From Algoriphagus formosus (GTDB taxonomy: Bacteria; Bacteroidota; Bacteroidia; Cytophagales; Cyclobacteriaceae), in NCBI RefSeq assembly GCF_002807035.1, contig NZ_NIUC01000001.1, forward strand, positions 186,001 through 250,000: 64,000 nucleotides of DNA, read 5' to 3'. The position numbers and the translations under genes are program-made. The notes under the pieces were generated by a model, which made no database searches, was not told where the DNA came from, and saw nothing but the letters and a program-made list of their open reading frames with translations. Positions 18,132-26,930 of this stretch are shown here, piece by piece. Each line of letters starts with the position of its first letter. Within the stretch, counting starts at the first letter, position 1.

Positions 18132-19973
18132 ATGTCGAATCGTTTTCAAAAGCCTGTTTTGGGGCTTTTTCTATTCCTATTTGGTTCAGTAGCCTGGGCT
18201 CAAACTGGTCGTTTTCAACAAGCGGTGGATTATCAGATAGAGGTATCCATGGATGTGAACACCAATCAGTACCAGGGTACGCAGCGCTTGGTTTATTCCA
18301 ACAATTCGCCTGACACGCTGCATCGAGTTTTTTATCATTTGTACTACAATGCTTTCCAGCCGGGAAGTATGATGGATGTGCGGTCTCGTACGATTGCTGA
18401 CCCAGACCGTCGGGTGGGAGATCGGATTTCAAAGCTTTCTCCTGATGAGATCGGATATCTGCATGTAAAAAACCTGAAAGTTAACGGGAAAACTGCCGAA
18501 GCTAATGAAGTGGGTACCATCCTGGAAGTGACGCTTCCTGAGCCGATTTTGCCAAATTCCCAAGCTACTTTAGAATTAGAATTTGATGGGCAAGTCCCTG
18601 TTCAGATCAGAAGATCTGGTCGTGATTCTGAAGAAGGAGTTCGCTACTCCATGTCACAGTGGTATCCCAAATTGGCTAACTACGATGAGCAAGGTTGGCA
18701 TGCCAATCCATACATCGGACGGGAGTTTTATGGAATTTGGGGAGATTTTGATGTGAAAATCACCATCGATAAGGAATACACTATTGGAGGTACGGGATAC
18801 TTACAGAATCCGAATGAAATTGGTCATGGATACCAAGATGAAGGTGTAACTGTCCCTGAACCAACGGGTGAAACACTTACTTGGCACTTCAAAGCTCCAA
18901 TGGTTCATGATTTCATGTGGGGAGCAGATCCAAAATACCAACACGATAAGGTGGTGATGGATAATGGAATCACCGTTCACCATTTCTTTATTCCTGGGGA
19001 AAAAACTTCTGAGAATTGGGAGAAACTGAAAGAATTCACCCCAAAGGCGATCGAATACATGTCCAAGCATTTTGGTCAATATCCTTACAAGCAGTTTTCT
19101 GTAGTACAAGGTGGAGATGGAGGAATGGAGTATGCTATGTCAACTCTAGTTACCGGCGAGCGAAGCTTGCCTTCTTTAGTAGGGGTGATGGTTCACGAAT
19201 TAGCACATAGCTGGTATCATGGGGTCTTGGCTACCAATGAGTCTTTGTATCCATGGATGGATGAAGGTTTTACCTCCTATGCGACGAATTTGACTATGGG
19301 AGAAATCATGTCACGTGGCAGATCTAATGTTCATGCTGGTAGTTACCGTGGGTATTTCGGTTTGGTCGCTTCTGGACTGGAAGAACCTTTAGCTACGCAC
19401 TCAGACCACTATCATACAAACCGTGCCTATGGTGCTGCAGCTTATTCCAAGGGTGCTGTTTTCATGGAGCAGATGGGCTATGTGATTGGAGCAGAAGTAA
19501 GGGACCGTGGACTACTTCGATACTTCAATGAGTGGCAGTTCAAACATCCAAACGTGAATGATTTAATCCGAATCATGGAAAAAGAAAGTGGCTTGGAGCT
19601 AGACTGGTACAAGGAATATTTTGTCTTTACCACCAAGACTATTGATTATGCGATCAAGGAAGTTAAGCCGAACGGAGATAAAACAGAGCTTACGCTTCAG
19701 CGAGTAGGGCTGATGCCTATGCCTGTGGATTTGGTCATTACGTATAAAGATGGCTCTCAGGAGTCAATCTATTTACCTTTGGTCATCATGAGGGGAGAGA
19801 AAGCTCAGGAGGAAGGAACTCCTACACGCATTCATACCGAAAAATGGGCTTGGGTTAATCTAGAAAAGACGCTTGTCATCGATAGAAATCTAGAGACTAT
19901 TAAATCAATTGAAATTGATCCAACCAAGCGAATGGCGGATGTACAGCCAGAAAATAATAAAGTAGAGTTTTAA
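18132..19973 (+). CDS. Exported M1-family zinc metallopeptidase
   Basis: A 613-residue aminopeptidase-like protein with a signal peptide (LGLFLFLFGSVAWAQ). The zinc site HELAHSWYHG starts near residue 355, with the third ligand Glu in PWMDEGFTSY 18 residues later, as in M1 peptidases; the upstream GGMEYAMSTLV corresponds to the GxMEN exopeptidase motif, here GGMEY. The N-terminal half is the beta-sandwich domain of the family. Probably a periplasmic or surface peptidase. Followed by a bidirectional terminator. Confidence 0.93.
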   Translation: MSNRFQKPVLGLFLFLFGSVAWAQTGRFQQAVDYQIEVSMDVNTNQYQGTQRLVYSNNSPDTLHRVFYHLYYNAFQPGSMMDVRSRTIADPDRRVGDRISKLSPDEIGYLHVKNLKVNGKTAEANEVGTILEVTLPEPILPNSQATLELEFDGQVPVQIRRSGRDSEEGVRYSMSQWYPKLANYDEQGWHANPYIGREFYGIWGDFDVKITIDKEYTIGGTGYLQNPNEIGHGYQDEGVTVPEPTGETLTWHFKAPMVHDFMWGADPKYQHDKVVMDNGITVHHFFIPGEKTSENWEKLKEFTPKAIEYMSKHFGQYPYKQFSVVQGGDGGMEYAMSTLVTGERSLPSLVGVMVHELAHSWYHGVLATNESLYPWMDEGFTSYATNLTMGEIMSRGRSNVHAGSYRGYFGLVASGLEEPLATHSDHYHTNRAYGAAAYSKGAVFMEQMGYVIGAEVRDRGLLRYFNEWQFKHPNVNDLIRIMEKESGLELDWYKEYFVFTTKTIDYAIKEVKPNGDKTELTLQRVGLMPMPVDLVITYKDGSQESIYLPLVIMRGEKAQEEGTPTRIHTEKWAWVNLEKTLVIDRNLETIKSIEIDPTKRMADVQPENNKVEF

Positions 19974-19992
19974 GACTCTACTTTTTAGGCAT

Positions 19993-20023
19993 AAAAAAAG
20001 GTGACCATTTGGTCACCTTTTTT
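19993..20023. terminator. Bidirectional terminator between M1 peptidase and H1-like gene
   Basis: AAAAAAAGGTGACC-ATTT-GGTCACCTTTTTT, a perfect stem with A-run and T-run on opposite sides, between two convergent genes. Confidence 0.9.
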
Positions 20024-20036
20024 ATTGTCAGTGGGA

Positions 20037-20213
20037 TCAACCAGCGTTCTTCATATCTTGTACTTCCTTACGGATATCTTGCGCTAGGTTTTTCAAGTCT
20101 TGCATGCCTTTACGAACACGTGTACCAGCTGCCTGATTTCCTTTAGAATAGAACTTATCGAAATCTGCTTCGAGGTCCATTACAAGATTTTTTACTTCGT
20201 CAAATCTGCTCAT
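20037..20213 (-). CDS. Histone H1-like small DNA-associated protein
   Basis: A 58-residue gene found by direct translation of the minus strand (ATG at 20213, TGA at 20037). The protein begins MSRFDEVKNLVMDLEADFDK and continues with FYSKGNQAAGTRVRKGMQDL, ending in KEVQDMKNAG. It matches the short histone H1-like Hc1-type family common in Bacteroidota: a single amphipathic helical unit with the GTRVRKGMQDL core. Probably an abundant nucleoid-associated protein. Monocistronic; terminator directly downstream. Confidence 0.85.
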   Translation of the reverse strand: MSRFDEVKNLVMDLEADFDKFYSKGNQAAGTRVRKGMQDLKNLAQDIRKEVQDMKNAG

Positions 20214-20312
20214 AGTAAAAGTAGTTTTTTTAGGTTGATGATAATTTTATAGGGTCAATATAGCCCAAATACTTACTATTTCAATCCTAATGGCCTTTTT
20301 TTTGAAAATTTT

Positions 20313-21563
20313 TTACTCACCAAATGTAATGGCAAGTTCAGAATTCCTGTATTGACCACTAGTCAGTTTTTCTTTCACTGCTGCAAAAGCTTTTACAGTT
20401 TCATTTACATCTTCTAAAGTATGAACTGCCGTCGGGATTAACCTCAAGATAATCATGCCTTTAGGTACTACAGGGTAAATCACTACTGAACAGAAGATGT
20501 TGTAATTTTCTCTCAAATCATGCGAAAGGGCCGCAGCTTCACCTACAGTACCATTTAGTACTACTGGCGTCACAGGAGAATTTGATTTTCCAGTGCTGAA
20601 ACCTTCATCATGTAGTCCTTTTCGAAGGGCATTGACGATTTTCCAAAGATTATCCTTAAGCTCAGGTCGTGTTCTTAGTAGTTCCAATCGCTTCAAACCA
20701 CCCTCTACCAAGATCATTGGAAGTGATTTGGCGAAAATTTGGGAACGCATATTAAAGCGTAGGTAGTGAATTACTTTTTCATCACCAGCAATGAAAGCTC
20801 CGATAGAAGCCATAGACTTGGCAAAAGTGGAGAAGTACAAATCCACTTCATCAATTACTCCTTGCTCCTCATGTGTACCAGCACCTGTTTTACCCAAAGT
20901 ACCAAAACCATGTGCATCATCCACTAGAAGACGGAATTGAAACTTTTTCTTCAGATCGCAAATCTCTTTCAACTTGCCTTGATCACCAGTCATTCCGAAG
21001 ACACCTTCCGTAATGAAAAGGATACCTCCGCCTGTTTCTGCTGCAAGCTTGGTCGCTCTTTCCAATTGCTTTTCTGCATTTTCGATATCATTATGAGGAT
21101 ACACATATCGTTTACCCATGTGCATTCTTAGAGCATCGATGATACAGGCGTGGCATTCTGAATCGTATACTACGACGTCCTTACGATCAAGTAGGGCGTC
21201 GATTACCGACATGATACCTTGATAGCCGTAGTTTAGTAGGTATGCTTTTTCTTTTCCTACAAATTCAGCGAGCTCACTTTCAAGCTGCTCGTGAAGGGTA
21301 GTCTGTCCCGACATCATTCGAGCGCCCATTGGATAGGCAGCTCCCCACTTAGCAGCTGCATCAGCGTCAGCTTTACGAACTTCAGGGTGATTGGCTAGTC
21401 CTAGGTAGTTATTCAGCGACCAGGTCAAGACCTCTCGACCTTGAAACATCATGCGGGGTGCAATCTCTCCTTCTAGCTTTGGAAACATGTAGTACCCGTC
21501 TGACCAAGCTGAATGTTTGCCTAGTGGACCTAGGTTGGTTTGTAGTTTTGCAAATAAATCCAA
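20313..21563 (-). CDS. Alpha-oxoamine synthase: serine palmitoyltransferase or cysteate acyltransferase type
   Basis: PLP-dependent enzyme of 416 residues that condenses an amino acid with an acyl-CoA. Motifs: SLNNYLGL and GARMMSGQTTLHEQLE in the N-terminal part, DDAHGFGTLGKTG (PLP-binding Asp), and FAKSMASIGAF with the Schiff-base Lys. The family also includes glycine C-acetyltransferase and KAPA synthase. In Cytophagales this type can start sphingolipids (serine) or sulfonolipids (cysteate); sequence alone does not decide. The start is placed at TTG 21563 (protein begins M-DLFAKLQ) because the next upstream TTG (21623) lies outside the putative transcript: a promoter box sits at 21613-21620. 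Confidence 0.85.
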   Translation of the reverse strand: MDLFAKLQTNLGPLGKHSAWSDGYYMFPKLEGEIAPRMMFQGREVLTWSLNNYLGLANHPEVRKADADAAAKWGAAYPMGARMMSGQTTLHEQLESELAEFVGKEKAYLLNYGYQGIMSVIDALLDRKDVVVYDSECHACIIDALRMHMGKRYVYPHNDIENAEKQLERATKLAAETGGGILFITEGVFGMTGDQGKLKEICDLKKKFQFRLLVDDAHGFGTLGKTGAGTHEEQGVIDEVDLYFSTFAKSMASIGAFIAGDEKVIHYLRFNMRSQIFAKSLPMILVEGGLKRLELLRTRPELKDNLWKIVNALRKGLHDEGFSTGKSNSPVTPVVLNGTVGEAAALSHDLRENYNIFCSVVIYPVVPKGMIILRLIPTAVHTLEDVNETVKAFAAVKEKLTSGQYRNSELAITFGE

Positions 21564-21612
21564 GGTGATATTATTTATGATTAAGCAATAATTTTTCGGT
21601 TTTAAAATTCGC

Positions 21613-21644
21613 CAAAAATACAACTTATATGCCTACCAAGCAAA
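21613..21644 (-). promoter_or_regulatory. Bacteroidota-type promoter of the alpha-oxoamine synthase gene
   Basis: On the minus strand: TTTG (21644-21641), a 20-base spacer, then TATTTTTG (21620-21613). Both boxes and the spacing match the Bacteroidota -33/-7 consensus. It lies 50 bp before the preferred TTG start. Confidence 0.55.
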
Positions 21645-21684
21645 AAAGCAAATTGGCTTGGCCTAATCTTTATTTTAAGTCAAA

Positions 21685-21692
21685 TATATTTG
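21685..21692 (+). promoter_or_regulatory. Putative -7 box upstream of accC
   Basis: TATATTTG matches the TAnnTTTG consensus, 47 bp before the accC ATG; nearest TTG is 24 bp upstream, slightly longer than usual. Confidence 0.35.
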
Positions 21693-21739
21693 TTTTCTTC
21701 GCTTTTTAGATTTGATAGACCCAAACCCAACTTTAGAAC

Positions 21740-23248
21740 ATGAGAAAAATTCAAAAGCTCCTTGTTGCCAACCGAGGTGAAATTGCCCTTCGTATCATGC
21801 GCTCTGCAAAAGAGCTTGGGATAAAAACAGTTGCTGTTTACAGTGAAGCTGATCGGCTTTCCCCTCATGTCAAATACGCAGATGAGGCAGTTTGCTTGGG
21901 TCCACCACCTTCATCCGAATCTTATTTGTTGGGTGACAAAATCATCGAAGTTTGTAAAGAACTTAGGGTAGATGCAATTCATCCAGGCTACGGTTTTTTG
22001 TCTGAAAATGCAGTTTTTGCAAAGAAAGTGACCGATGCGGGATTGCTTTTCGTCGGACCTTCTCCAGAGTCTATTGAAGTAATGGGAAGTAAACTGGCCG
22101 CAAAACAGGCAGTTTCCACCTACGATATTCCTTTGGTACCTGGTACAGAAGAAGCCATTTCTGATATTCCTGCCGCGAAAGAGCGAGCTGCAGAAATCGG
22201 CTATCCGATCCTGATCAAAGCTTCAGCCGGAGGTGGGGGAAAGGGAATGCGAATAGTTGAATCGGAAGCAGATTTTGAAGAGCAAATGCAACGCGCTGTC
22301 AGCGAGGCGCAATCTGCCTTTGGGGATGGTGCAGTTTTTATTGAAAAGTTTATCACTTCCCCTCGTCATATTGAAATCCAGGTCCTGGGAGATCAGCATG
22401 GAAATGTCGTTTATCTCTTTGAACGGGAATGTTCGATTCAGCGAAGACATCAAAAGGTAATTGAAGAAGCTCCTTCAGCCGTAGTGAGCCCCGAAATGCG
22501 CAAAGCAATGGGAGAAGCGGCCGTTGGTGTAGCCAAAGCCTGTAATTATTTTGGAGCCGGGACGGTGGAATTTATTGTTGACGGAGATTTGAATTTCTAT
22601 TTCTTAGAAATGAATACCCGCTTGCAAGTGGAGCATCCTGTCACCGAAATGATCACCGGGAAAGATCTTGTAAAAGAACAAATTTGGATTGCAGAAGGTA
22701 GGGAATTACAGTTTACTCAAGAGGATTTGACAATCAATGGGCATTCGGTTGAAGTCCGTGTATACGCTGAAGATCCAAAAAATAATTTCCTTCCGGATAT
22801 TGGGAAGCTTCAAACTTACCAGAGACCACAAGGGCCTGGAATTCGGGTAGATGATGGTTTTGAGGAAGGGATGCAGATTCCGATTTATTATGACCCGATG
22901 ATTTCAAAGCTTATTACACACGCTGAAAATCGGGAAGCGGCGATTTCAAGAATGATCCGTGCCATCGATGATTATCAAATCACAGGAATTCAGACTACTT
23001 TATCATTTTGCCGCTTTGCTTTGCAGCATGAGGCTTTCGTGAGTGGAGATTTTGATACCAAGTTTGTAGAGAAATATTTTACTCCGGATGTACTGGATGA
23101 TTCGCTTTCTGAAGAAGAGGAGTCACTTATTGCGGCTTTGGCCGTAGAGTTTTTTGAAAAAGAAAAGCAGTCAACTCAAGTGTCAAGCGAAACTGAGAAA
23201 AGTAATCAGAACTCTGCCTGGAGAAAAAGATTGAAAATCGATGGCTGA
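21740..23248 (+). CDS. accC: Biotin carboxylase (acetyl-CoA/acyl-CoA carboxylase subunit)
   Basis: ATP-grasp enzyme that carboxylates biotin on its carrier protein for malonyl-CoA or a related acyl-CoA product. It has the N-terminal ANRGEIALRIMRSAKELG motif, the glycine-rich ATP loop SAGGGGKGMR, ECSIQRRHQKVIEEAP and the catalytic EMNTRLQVEHPVTE region, then the C-terminal RIYAEDP-type segment. At 502 residues it has a tail of about 50 residues beyond the usual 450, acidic and Ser/Glu-rich. No biotin carrier gene is next to it. Its stop overlaps the DUF1015 gene by 8 bp. Confidence 0.94.
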   Translation: MRKIQKLLVANRGEIALRIMRSAKELGIKTVAVYSEADRLSPHVKYADEAVCLGPPPSSESYLLGDKIIEVCKELRVDAIHPGYGFLSENAVFAKKVTDAGLLFVGPSPESIEVMGSKLAAKQAVSTYDIPLVPGTEEAISDIPAAKERAAEIGYPILIKASAGGGGKGMRIVESEADFEEQMQRAVSEAQSAFGDGAVFIEKFITSPRHIEIQVLGDQHGNVVYLFERECSIQRRHQKVIEEAPSAVVSPEMRKAMGEAAVGVAKACNYFGAGTVEFIVDGDLNFYFLEMNTRLQVEHPVTEMITGKDLVKEQIWIAEGRELQFTQEDLTINGHSVEVRVYAEDPKNNFLPDIGKLQTYQRPQGPGIRVDDGFEEGMQIPIYYDPMISKLITHAENREAAISRMIRAIDDYQITGIQTTLSFCRFALQHEAFVSGDFDTKFVEKYFTPDVLDDSLSEEEESLIAALAVEFFEKEKQSTQVSSETEKSNQNSAWRKRLKIDG

Positions 23249-24551
23249 AATCCTTCCACTTCGAGCATGGCGATATGCTGACACTTTCAATTCCAAGATA
23301 GAAGAACTTACCGCGCCACTTTTCGATGTCGTTTCTTCCAAGCAACGGGAGCTTTTGTATGAAAATCCCTTAAACAGCATTCATCTTTCTGTCCCAAAGG
23401 GCGCTGATCCGGGAAAGGAGGCTTTTGAAACACTTCAGAAGTGGAAATCAGAAGGAATCCTCCATCAGGATTACCTACCCGGAATCTATGTTTACTATCA
23501 ATACTTCAGACTTCCAGGGGAGACCACAGAGCGCTGTCGAAAGGGTTTCATAGCACAAATCAAAGCCTATGACTGGGAAGAAAAGCAAATCTTACGACAT
23601 GAAAACACCATCGTTTCTGCTGTAAATGATCGGGTGGATCTTCTTAAAAAAGCCAAAATTCAAGCGTCTCCAACCCATGGATTATACGATGATCCTGAAT
23701 TCAAACTGGAGCAATGGATGGATGAAGCCATTCAAAGCCCTCTTTATGAATTAGAAGATTATCAGGGAGTTAGGGAAGTTTTGGCAGTGATTCATGATCG
23801 GCAGGTGATATCCGAGTTTTTGGATTTGCTTGCTCAAAAGCAGGTGGTCTTGGCAGATGGTCATCACCGAATTGAGGGAAGTATTGCCTTGAGACATGAA
23901 ATGAAAAATGAGTATTCTGACAGGAAGTGGAAAGCTCATGATTACCACCTGATGTATTTGACAAATGCTGCATCAGATGATCTAAAAATCCTGCCAACCC
24001 ACAGACTATTTTATGGATTGACCGAGAGTCAAGATTCCTTTTTAGATAAATTATCAGCATGGTTCGAAGTAAAGAAATTTGGGGATGCTGAAGAAATCGG
24101 GAATTATGCCCTGCACAAACCATTTTCTTTTGGTTTGCTACTAGGAGAGGAGGGGTATGTACTCGAATTAATTCCCGAGAAGTACAAGACTATCAATCAT
24201 GATTTACCGGAAGTGATTCGAAAGCTGGACCTTGCTGTTTTACATGAGGTGGTATTCAATCAAATCTTGGGAATCAATCGGGAAGAACAGCGAAATTCAT
24301 CACAGATTGCCTATGAGCGGAATTTTGCTCGCTGTCTCAGGCAGGTGAGATCAGGTCAGGCTAGTTTTGCTTTGATCACCCGAGAACTTTCAATGCGAAC
24401 TGTCATGGAAGTTTGTCAATCGGGACATTTGATGCCGCAAAAATCTACGTACTTTTATCCTAAGGCATTGACTGGACTGCTTTTTGCCAGTATAGAACAA
24501 AGTGAATTTGAATTCAATTATGATGCGTTTTTTAGAAAATCTGAAGGATAA
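23241..24551 (+). CDS. DUF1015-family protein
   Basis: A 436-residue cytosolic protein of the DUF1015 family (sometimes called HTH- or SerC-associated; function not established). Diagnostic features are the N-terminal PLRAWRYADTFNSKIEELTAPLFDVVS, where family members have the conserved PYDVIS-type motif, and LADGHHRIEGS near residue 210. It starts inside accC and its last 29 bp overlap the maf gene, so the three genes probably share one transcript. Confidence 0.88.
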   Translation: MAEILPLRAWRYADTFNSKIEELTAPLFDVVSSKQRELLYENPLNSIHLSVPKGADPGKEAFETLQKWKSEGILHQDYLPGIYVYYQYFRLPGETTERCRKGFIAQIKAYDWEEKQILRHENTIVSAVNDRVDLLKKAKIQASPTHGLYDDPEFKLEQWMDEAIQSPLYELEDYQGVREVLAVIHDRQVISEFLDLLAQKQVVLADGHHRIEGSIALRHEMKNEYSDRKWKAHDYHLMYLTNAASDDLKILPTHRLFYGLTESQDSFLDKLSAWFEVKKFGDAEEIGNYALHKPFSFGLLLGEEGYVLELIPEKYKTINHDLPEVIRKLDLAVLHEVVFNQILGINREEQRNSSQIAYERNFARCLRQVRSGQASFALITRELSMRTVMEVCQSGHLMPQKSTYFYPKALTGLLFASIEQSEFEFNYDAFFRKSEG

Positions 24552-25107
24552 GAAAATCATTTTAGCATCCAATTCACCTCGTAGGCAGGACTTGCTTCGA
24601 GGCCTGGAGATGGAGTTTGAGATCAAATCCAGTCCGGTGGATGAATCTATTCCTTCAGATATTCCGGCCGAATACGTTGCCGCTTACCTTTCTAAATTGA
24701 AATCAGAATCTTTCCCCGATGAACTTTTGGAAAATGAGATTTTGATTACTTCTGATACCGTGGTGATTGAAAATGGGCATGTTCTAGGTAAGCCCCAATC
24801 CGATCAGGAGGCCTTTGATATGATCAAAAGTCTCTCTGGAGCTACGCACACCGTGATGACTGCTGTGACCATCAAGGACCGCTTGAAAAGAATCACCTTG
24901 GAGGATGAAACCTTGGTCACTTTTCGATTTTTGGAGGAAGAGGAGATTTGGCATTACATCAAGGAATACAAGCCATTTGATAAAGCTGGTGCTTATGGCA
25001 TTCAGGAATGGATAGGGTTCATCGGTGTTTCCCGCATTGAAGGTTCTTATTTCAATGTCATGGGATTCCCGCTTCATTTGGTCTATGAGCAATTGAAAAA
25101 GTGGTGA
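24523..25107 (+). CDS. maf: Maf-like nucleotide pyrophosphatase
   Basis: A 194-residue Maf/YhdE-type NTP pyrophosphatase that removes non-canonical or modified nucleotides (dTTP/UTP class). The signature ASNSPRRQDLLRGL is near the N-terminus; SDTVVIENGHVLGKP, the ATHTVMTAVTI region and the KAGAYGIQEWIGFIGVSRIEGSYFNVMGFPL C-terminal block (given here as overlapping family motifs KAGAYGIQ and GSYFNVMGFP) are present. Two adjacent ATGs (24520, 24523) are possible starts; both lie within the DUF1015 gene. Confidence 0.9.
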   Translation: MRFLENLKDKKIILASNSPRRQDLLRGLEMEFEIKSSPVDESIPSDIPAEYVAAYLSKLKSESFPDELLENEILITSDTVVIENGHVLGKPQSDQEAFDMIKSLSGATHTVMTAVTIKDRLKRITLEDETLVTFRFLEEEEIWHYIKEYKPFDKAGAYGIQEWIGFIGVSRIEGSYFNVMGFPLHLVYEQLKKW

Positions 25108-25109
25108 TT

Positions 25110-25901
25110 TTATTTCGCCAATTTCAAAATCCGCCAAGCTCCCAAACTCACCAAAACGAATACAAATGCCCCGATGATCAAATCGGGTAGGGAGGAATCT
25201 AGCCAAAGGACCATCGAGCCGGCAAGGATTACCCCTGCATTGATTAGGATATCATTGGAGGTGAAAATCATACTTGCTTTCATATGGGCTTGCTGACTTT
25301 TTGATTTTTGCAAAAGGTAAAGACACCAAGCATTTGCTATCAATGCCAAAATCGAAATAATGATCATCCACTGGTAATCAGGCCTTTCATCCACATTCAG
25401 AAACCGTCTGACCACTTCATAAAAACCTCCGGCTGCCAATAAGAGCTGAAAAACACCTGCTATTCCAGCTACTTGTTTTTGTCTCGTGATGCTGCTTCCG
25501 ACCGCAATCAAACTGAGTGCATAGACCAATGAATCGGCAAGCATATCCAAACTGTCGGCCACTAATCCCATGGATCCCGCTAGCCAACCGAAAATCATTT
25601 CGATCAGAAAAAATGAAAAATTAATGATCAGAACTGTCCACAGGAGCTTTTTCTGAACACCATCCTCCGACTTTTCAAAATTCTCAATCTCAGTGGTTTG
25701 GACAAATTTACTTCCAAGGTTTAACTCCTCGAGTGCAGCCGAGATTTCCTTCACATCTCCTTCATGCGAGACATCCAAAACCCTTTTCTCCAAGTCAAAT
25801 GAAAGTCCGGCAATTCCCTCTACGATTTGAAGTTTCATCCGAATCATCGTTTCTTCGGATGGACAATCCATTTGAGAAATTGAAAAAGTAGACTTGTTCA
25901 T
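25110..25901 (-). CDS. Cation transporter with N-terminal HMA-type domain and CDF-like core
   Basis: A 263-residue fusion. Residues about 1-70 form a heavy-metal-associated-like domain with the motif MDCPSEE in place of the usual GMxCxxC; residues about 85-260 form a cation-diffusion-facilitator-like domain with five to six helices and the metal-site segment LVADSLDMLADSLVYAL. It probably exports a divalent metal (unidentified). The truncated CDF part lacks the long cytoplasmic C-terminal domain of standard CDF proteins. Last gene of a minus-strand run, 1 bp from the next. Confidence 0.85.
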   Translation of the reverse strand: MNKSTFSISQMDCPSEETMIRMKLQIVEGIAGLSFDLEKRVLDVSHEGDVKEISAALEELNLGSKFVQTTEIENFEKSEDGVQKKLLWTVLIINFSFFLIEMIFGWLAGSMGLVADSLDMLADSLVYALSLIAVGSSITRQKQVAGIAGVFQLLLAAGGFYEVVRRFLNVDERPDYQWMIIISILALIANAWCLYLLQKSKSQQAHMKASMIFTSNDILINAGVILAGSMVLWLDSSLPDLIIGAFVFVLVSLGAWRILKLAK

Positions 25902-25902
25902 T

Positions 25903-26925
25903 TTAGTAATTAAGCACCTGTTGCAAGCTGACTCGGAGAATCTGTCCCATATTTTGGCAACTCATAAACTTCTGATTTTTGTAATGTCGGGCCAGTTCCC
26001 TCCTCAGACTATCGATATTTTCTAAAGGTGAAATATGATCATTTTCCATTGCTAGAAGGATGGCTTCAATTTCCTGCTTAGAAGACTTAACCCGCGTAGC
26101 AATCAAAGCTCGCTCTTCCCGCTGATATTGGCGCATGGATTCTGGAGTGATGTATTTCATTCCCAACTGTATAAGGACATTGTTTTCCTTGAAATATTGG
26201 GGTAGGTAGATAGACTTTTTTCCCTCATAGGATTGCTGATCGAAGTCAATTGCGCGGATCCGATAATTGGTTTCCTCAAAGTCTGGAGTCACATCGATTA
26301 CAAAATTTGAAGAATGCATGTCGCCTAGCAATCTTACGAAGCAGCGCTCATTGAATTTCACAAACTCTTTTGCCAATCGAATGGGATTCAGGTGAGAATC
26401 CTGCATGTGCAGTCGCATAAATTTATCTCCAGGAATTCCTGCGATATGCTCCTCAATCAGGGTGTTTCGATGTACGAGGTAGCTAATTCTATTGGGAGAA
26501 AGTAAATGTTCCAGCTCTAGCCCATAAACCCTTGAGGCGTCCGCATTTTTGATATAGAAATAGTCAAAATTATCATTGATCCGGTTTACGATTCGAATTC
26601 GGAAGGGCTGAGTATTCCCATAAATGCACAGATCAATTCGATCGATGTAGAGATGCTCCATGACCGACATGTCACCTCCGGCTTTTAGGATCGCATAGAT
26701 TCGCTTGACATTGTAATGAATCTCTTCCCGGTCACTCTGTTCATAAAAAACAGTTTCCCATAGCGTGTCCTGCTCTTTGGAGTCGTACAGCGCTATTGAA
26801 TCTTTGTATCGAAGCAGCTCATCGTAGTGGATTGGGATATCCACTTCCCTTCCATGATTGATCAGGTAATCTCTTAGCCCTTCGTTGATTGGGTAGACTT
26901 GCTTTTTTTTACTGATCAAAGCCAT
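25903..26925 (-). CDS. Hypothetical protein with APH/kinase-like catalytic motifs
   Basis: A 340-residue soluble protein not recognised as a named family. By eye it carries kinase-fold landmarks in the right order: a hinge-like segment LIEEHIAGIPGDKF (residues 156-169), a Brenner-type catalytic loop LLGDMHSSNFVID (199-211, Asp202 and Asn207) and a metal-binding-like AIDFDQ (225-230). This is the arrangement of aminoglycoside-phosphotransferase and related small-molecule or protein kinases. A clear glycine-rich loop is not seen. The gene lies 5 bp upstream of nothing but a DUF3817 gene and 1 bp before the transporter gene, so it is co-transcribed; a substrate is unknown. Confidence 0.7.
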   Translation of the reverse strand: MALISKKKQVYPINEGLRDYLINHGREVDIPIHYDELLRYKDSIALYDSKEQDTLWETVFYEQSDREEIHYNVKRIYAILKAGGDMSVMEHLYIDRIDLCIYGNTQPFRIRIVNRINDNFDYFYIKNADASRVYGLELEHLLSPNRISYLVHRNTLIEEHIAGIPGDKFMRLHMQDSHLNPIRLAKEFVKFNERCFVRLLGDMHSSNFVIDVTPDFEETNYRIRAIDFDQQSYEGKKSIYLPQYFKENNVLIQLGMKYITPESMRQYQREERALIATRVKSSKQEIEAILLAMENDHISPLENIDSLRRELARHYKNQKFMSCQNMGQILRVSLQQVLNY

Positions 26926-26930
26926 GGCAA

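Noticed and set aside
21563..21623. Longer N-terminus of the alpha-oxoamine synthase starting at TTG 21623
   Set aside because: The added 20 residues lie over the promoter -7 box (21613-21620) and contain no conserved sequence.
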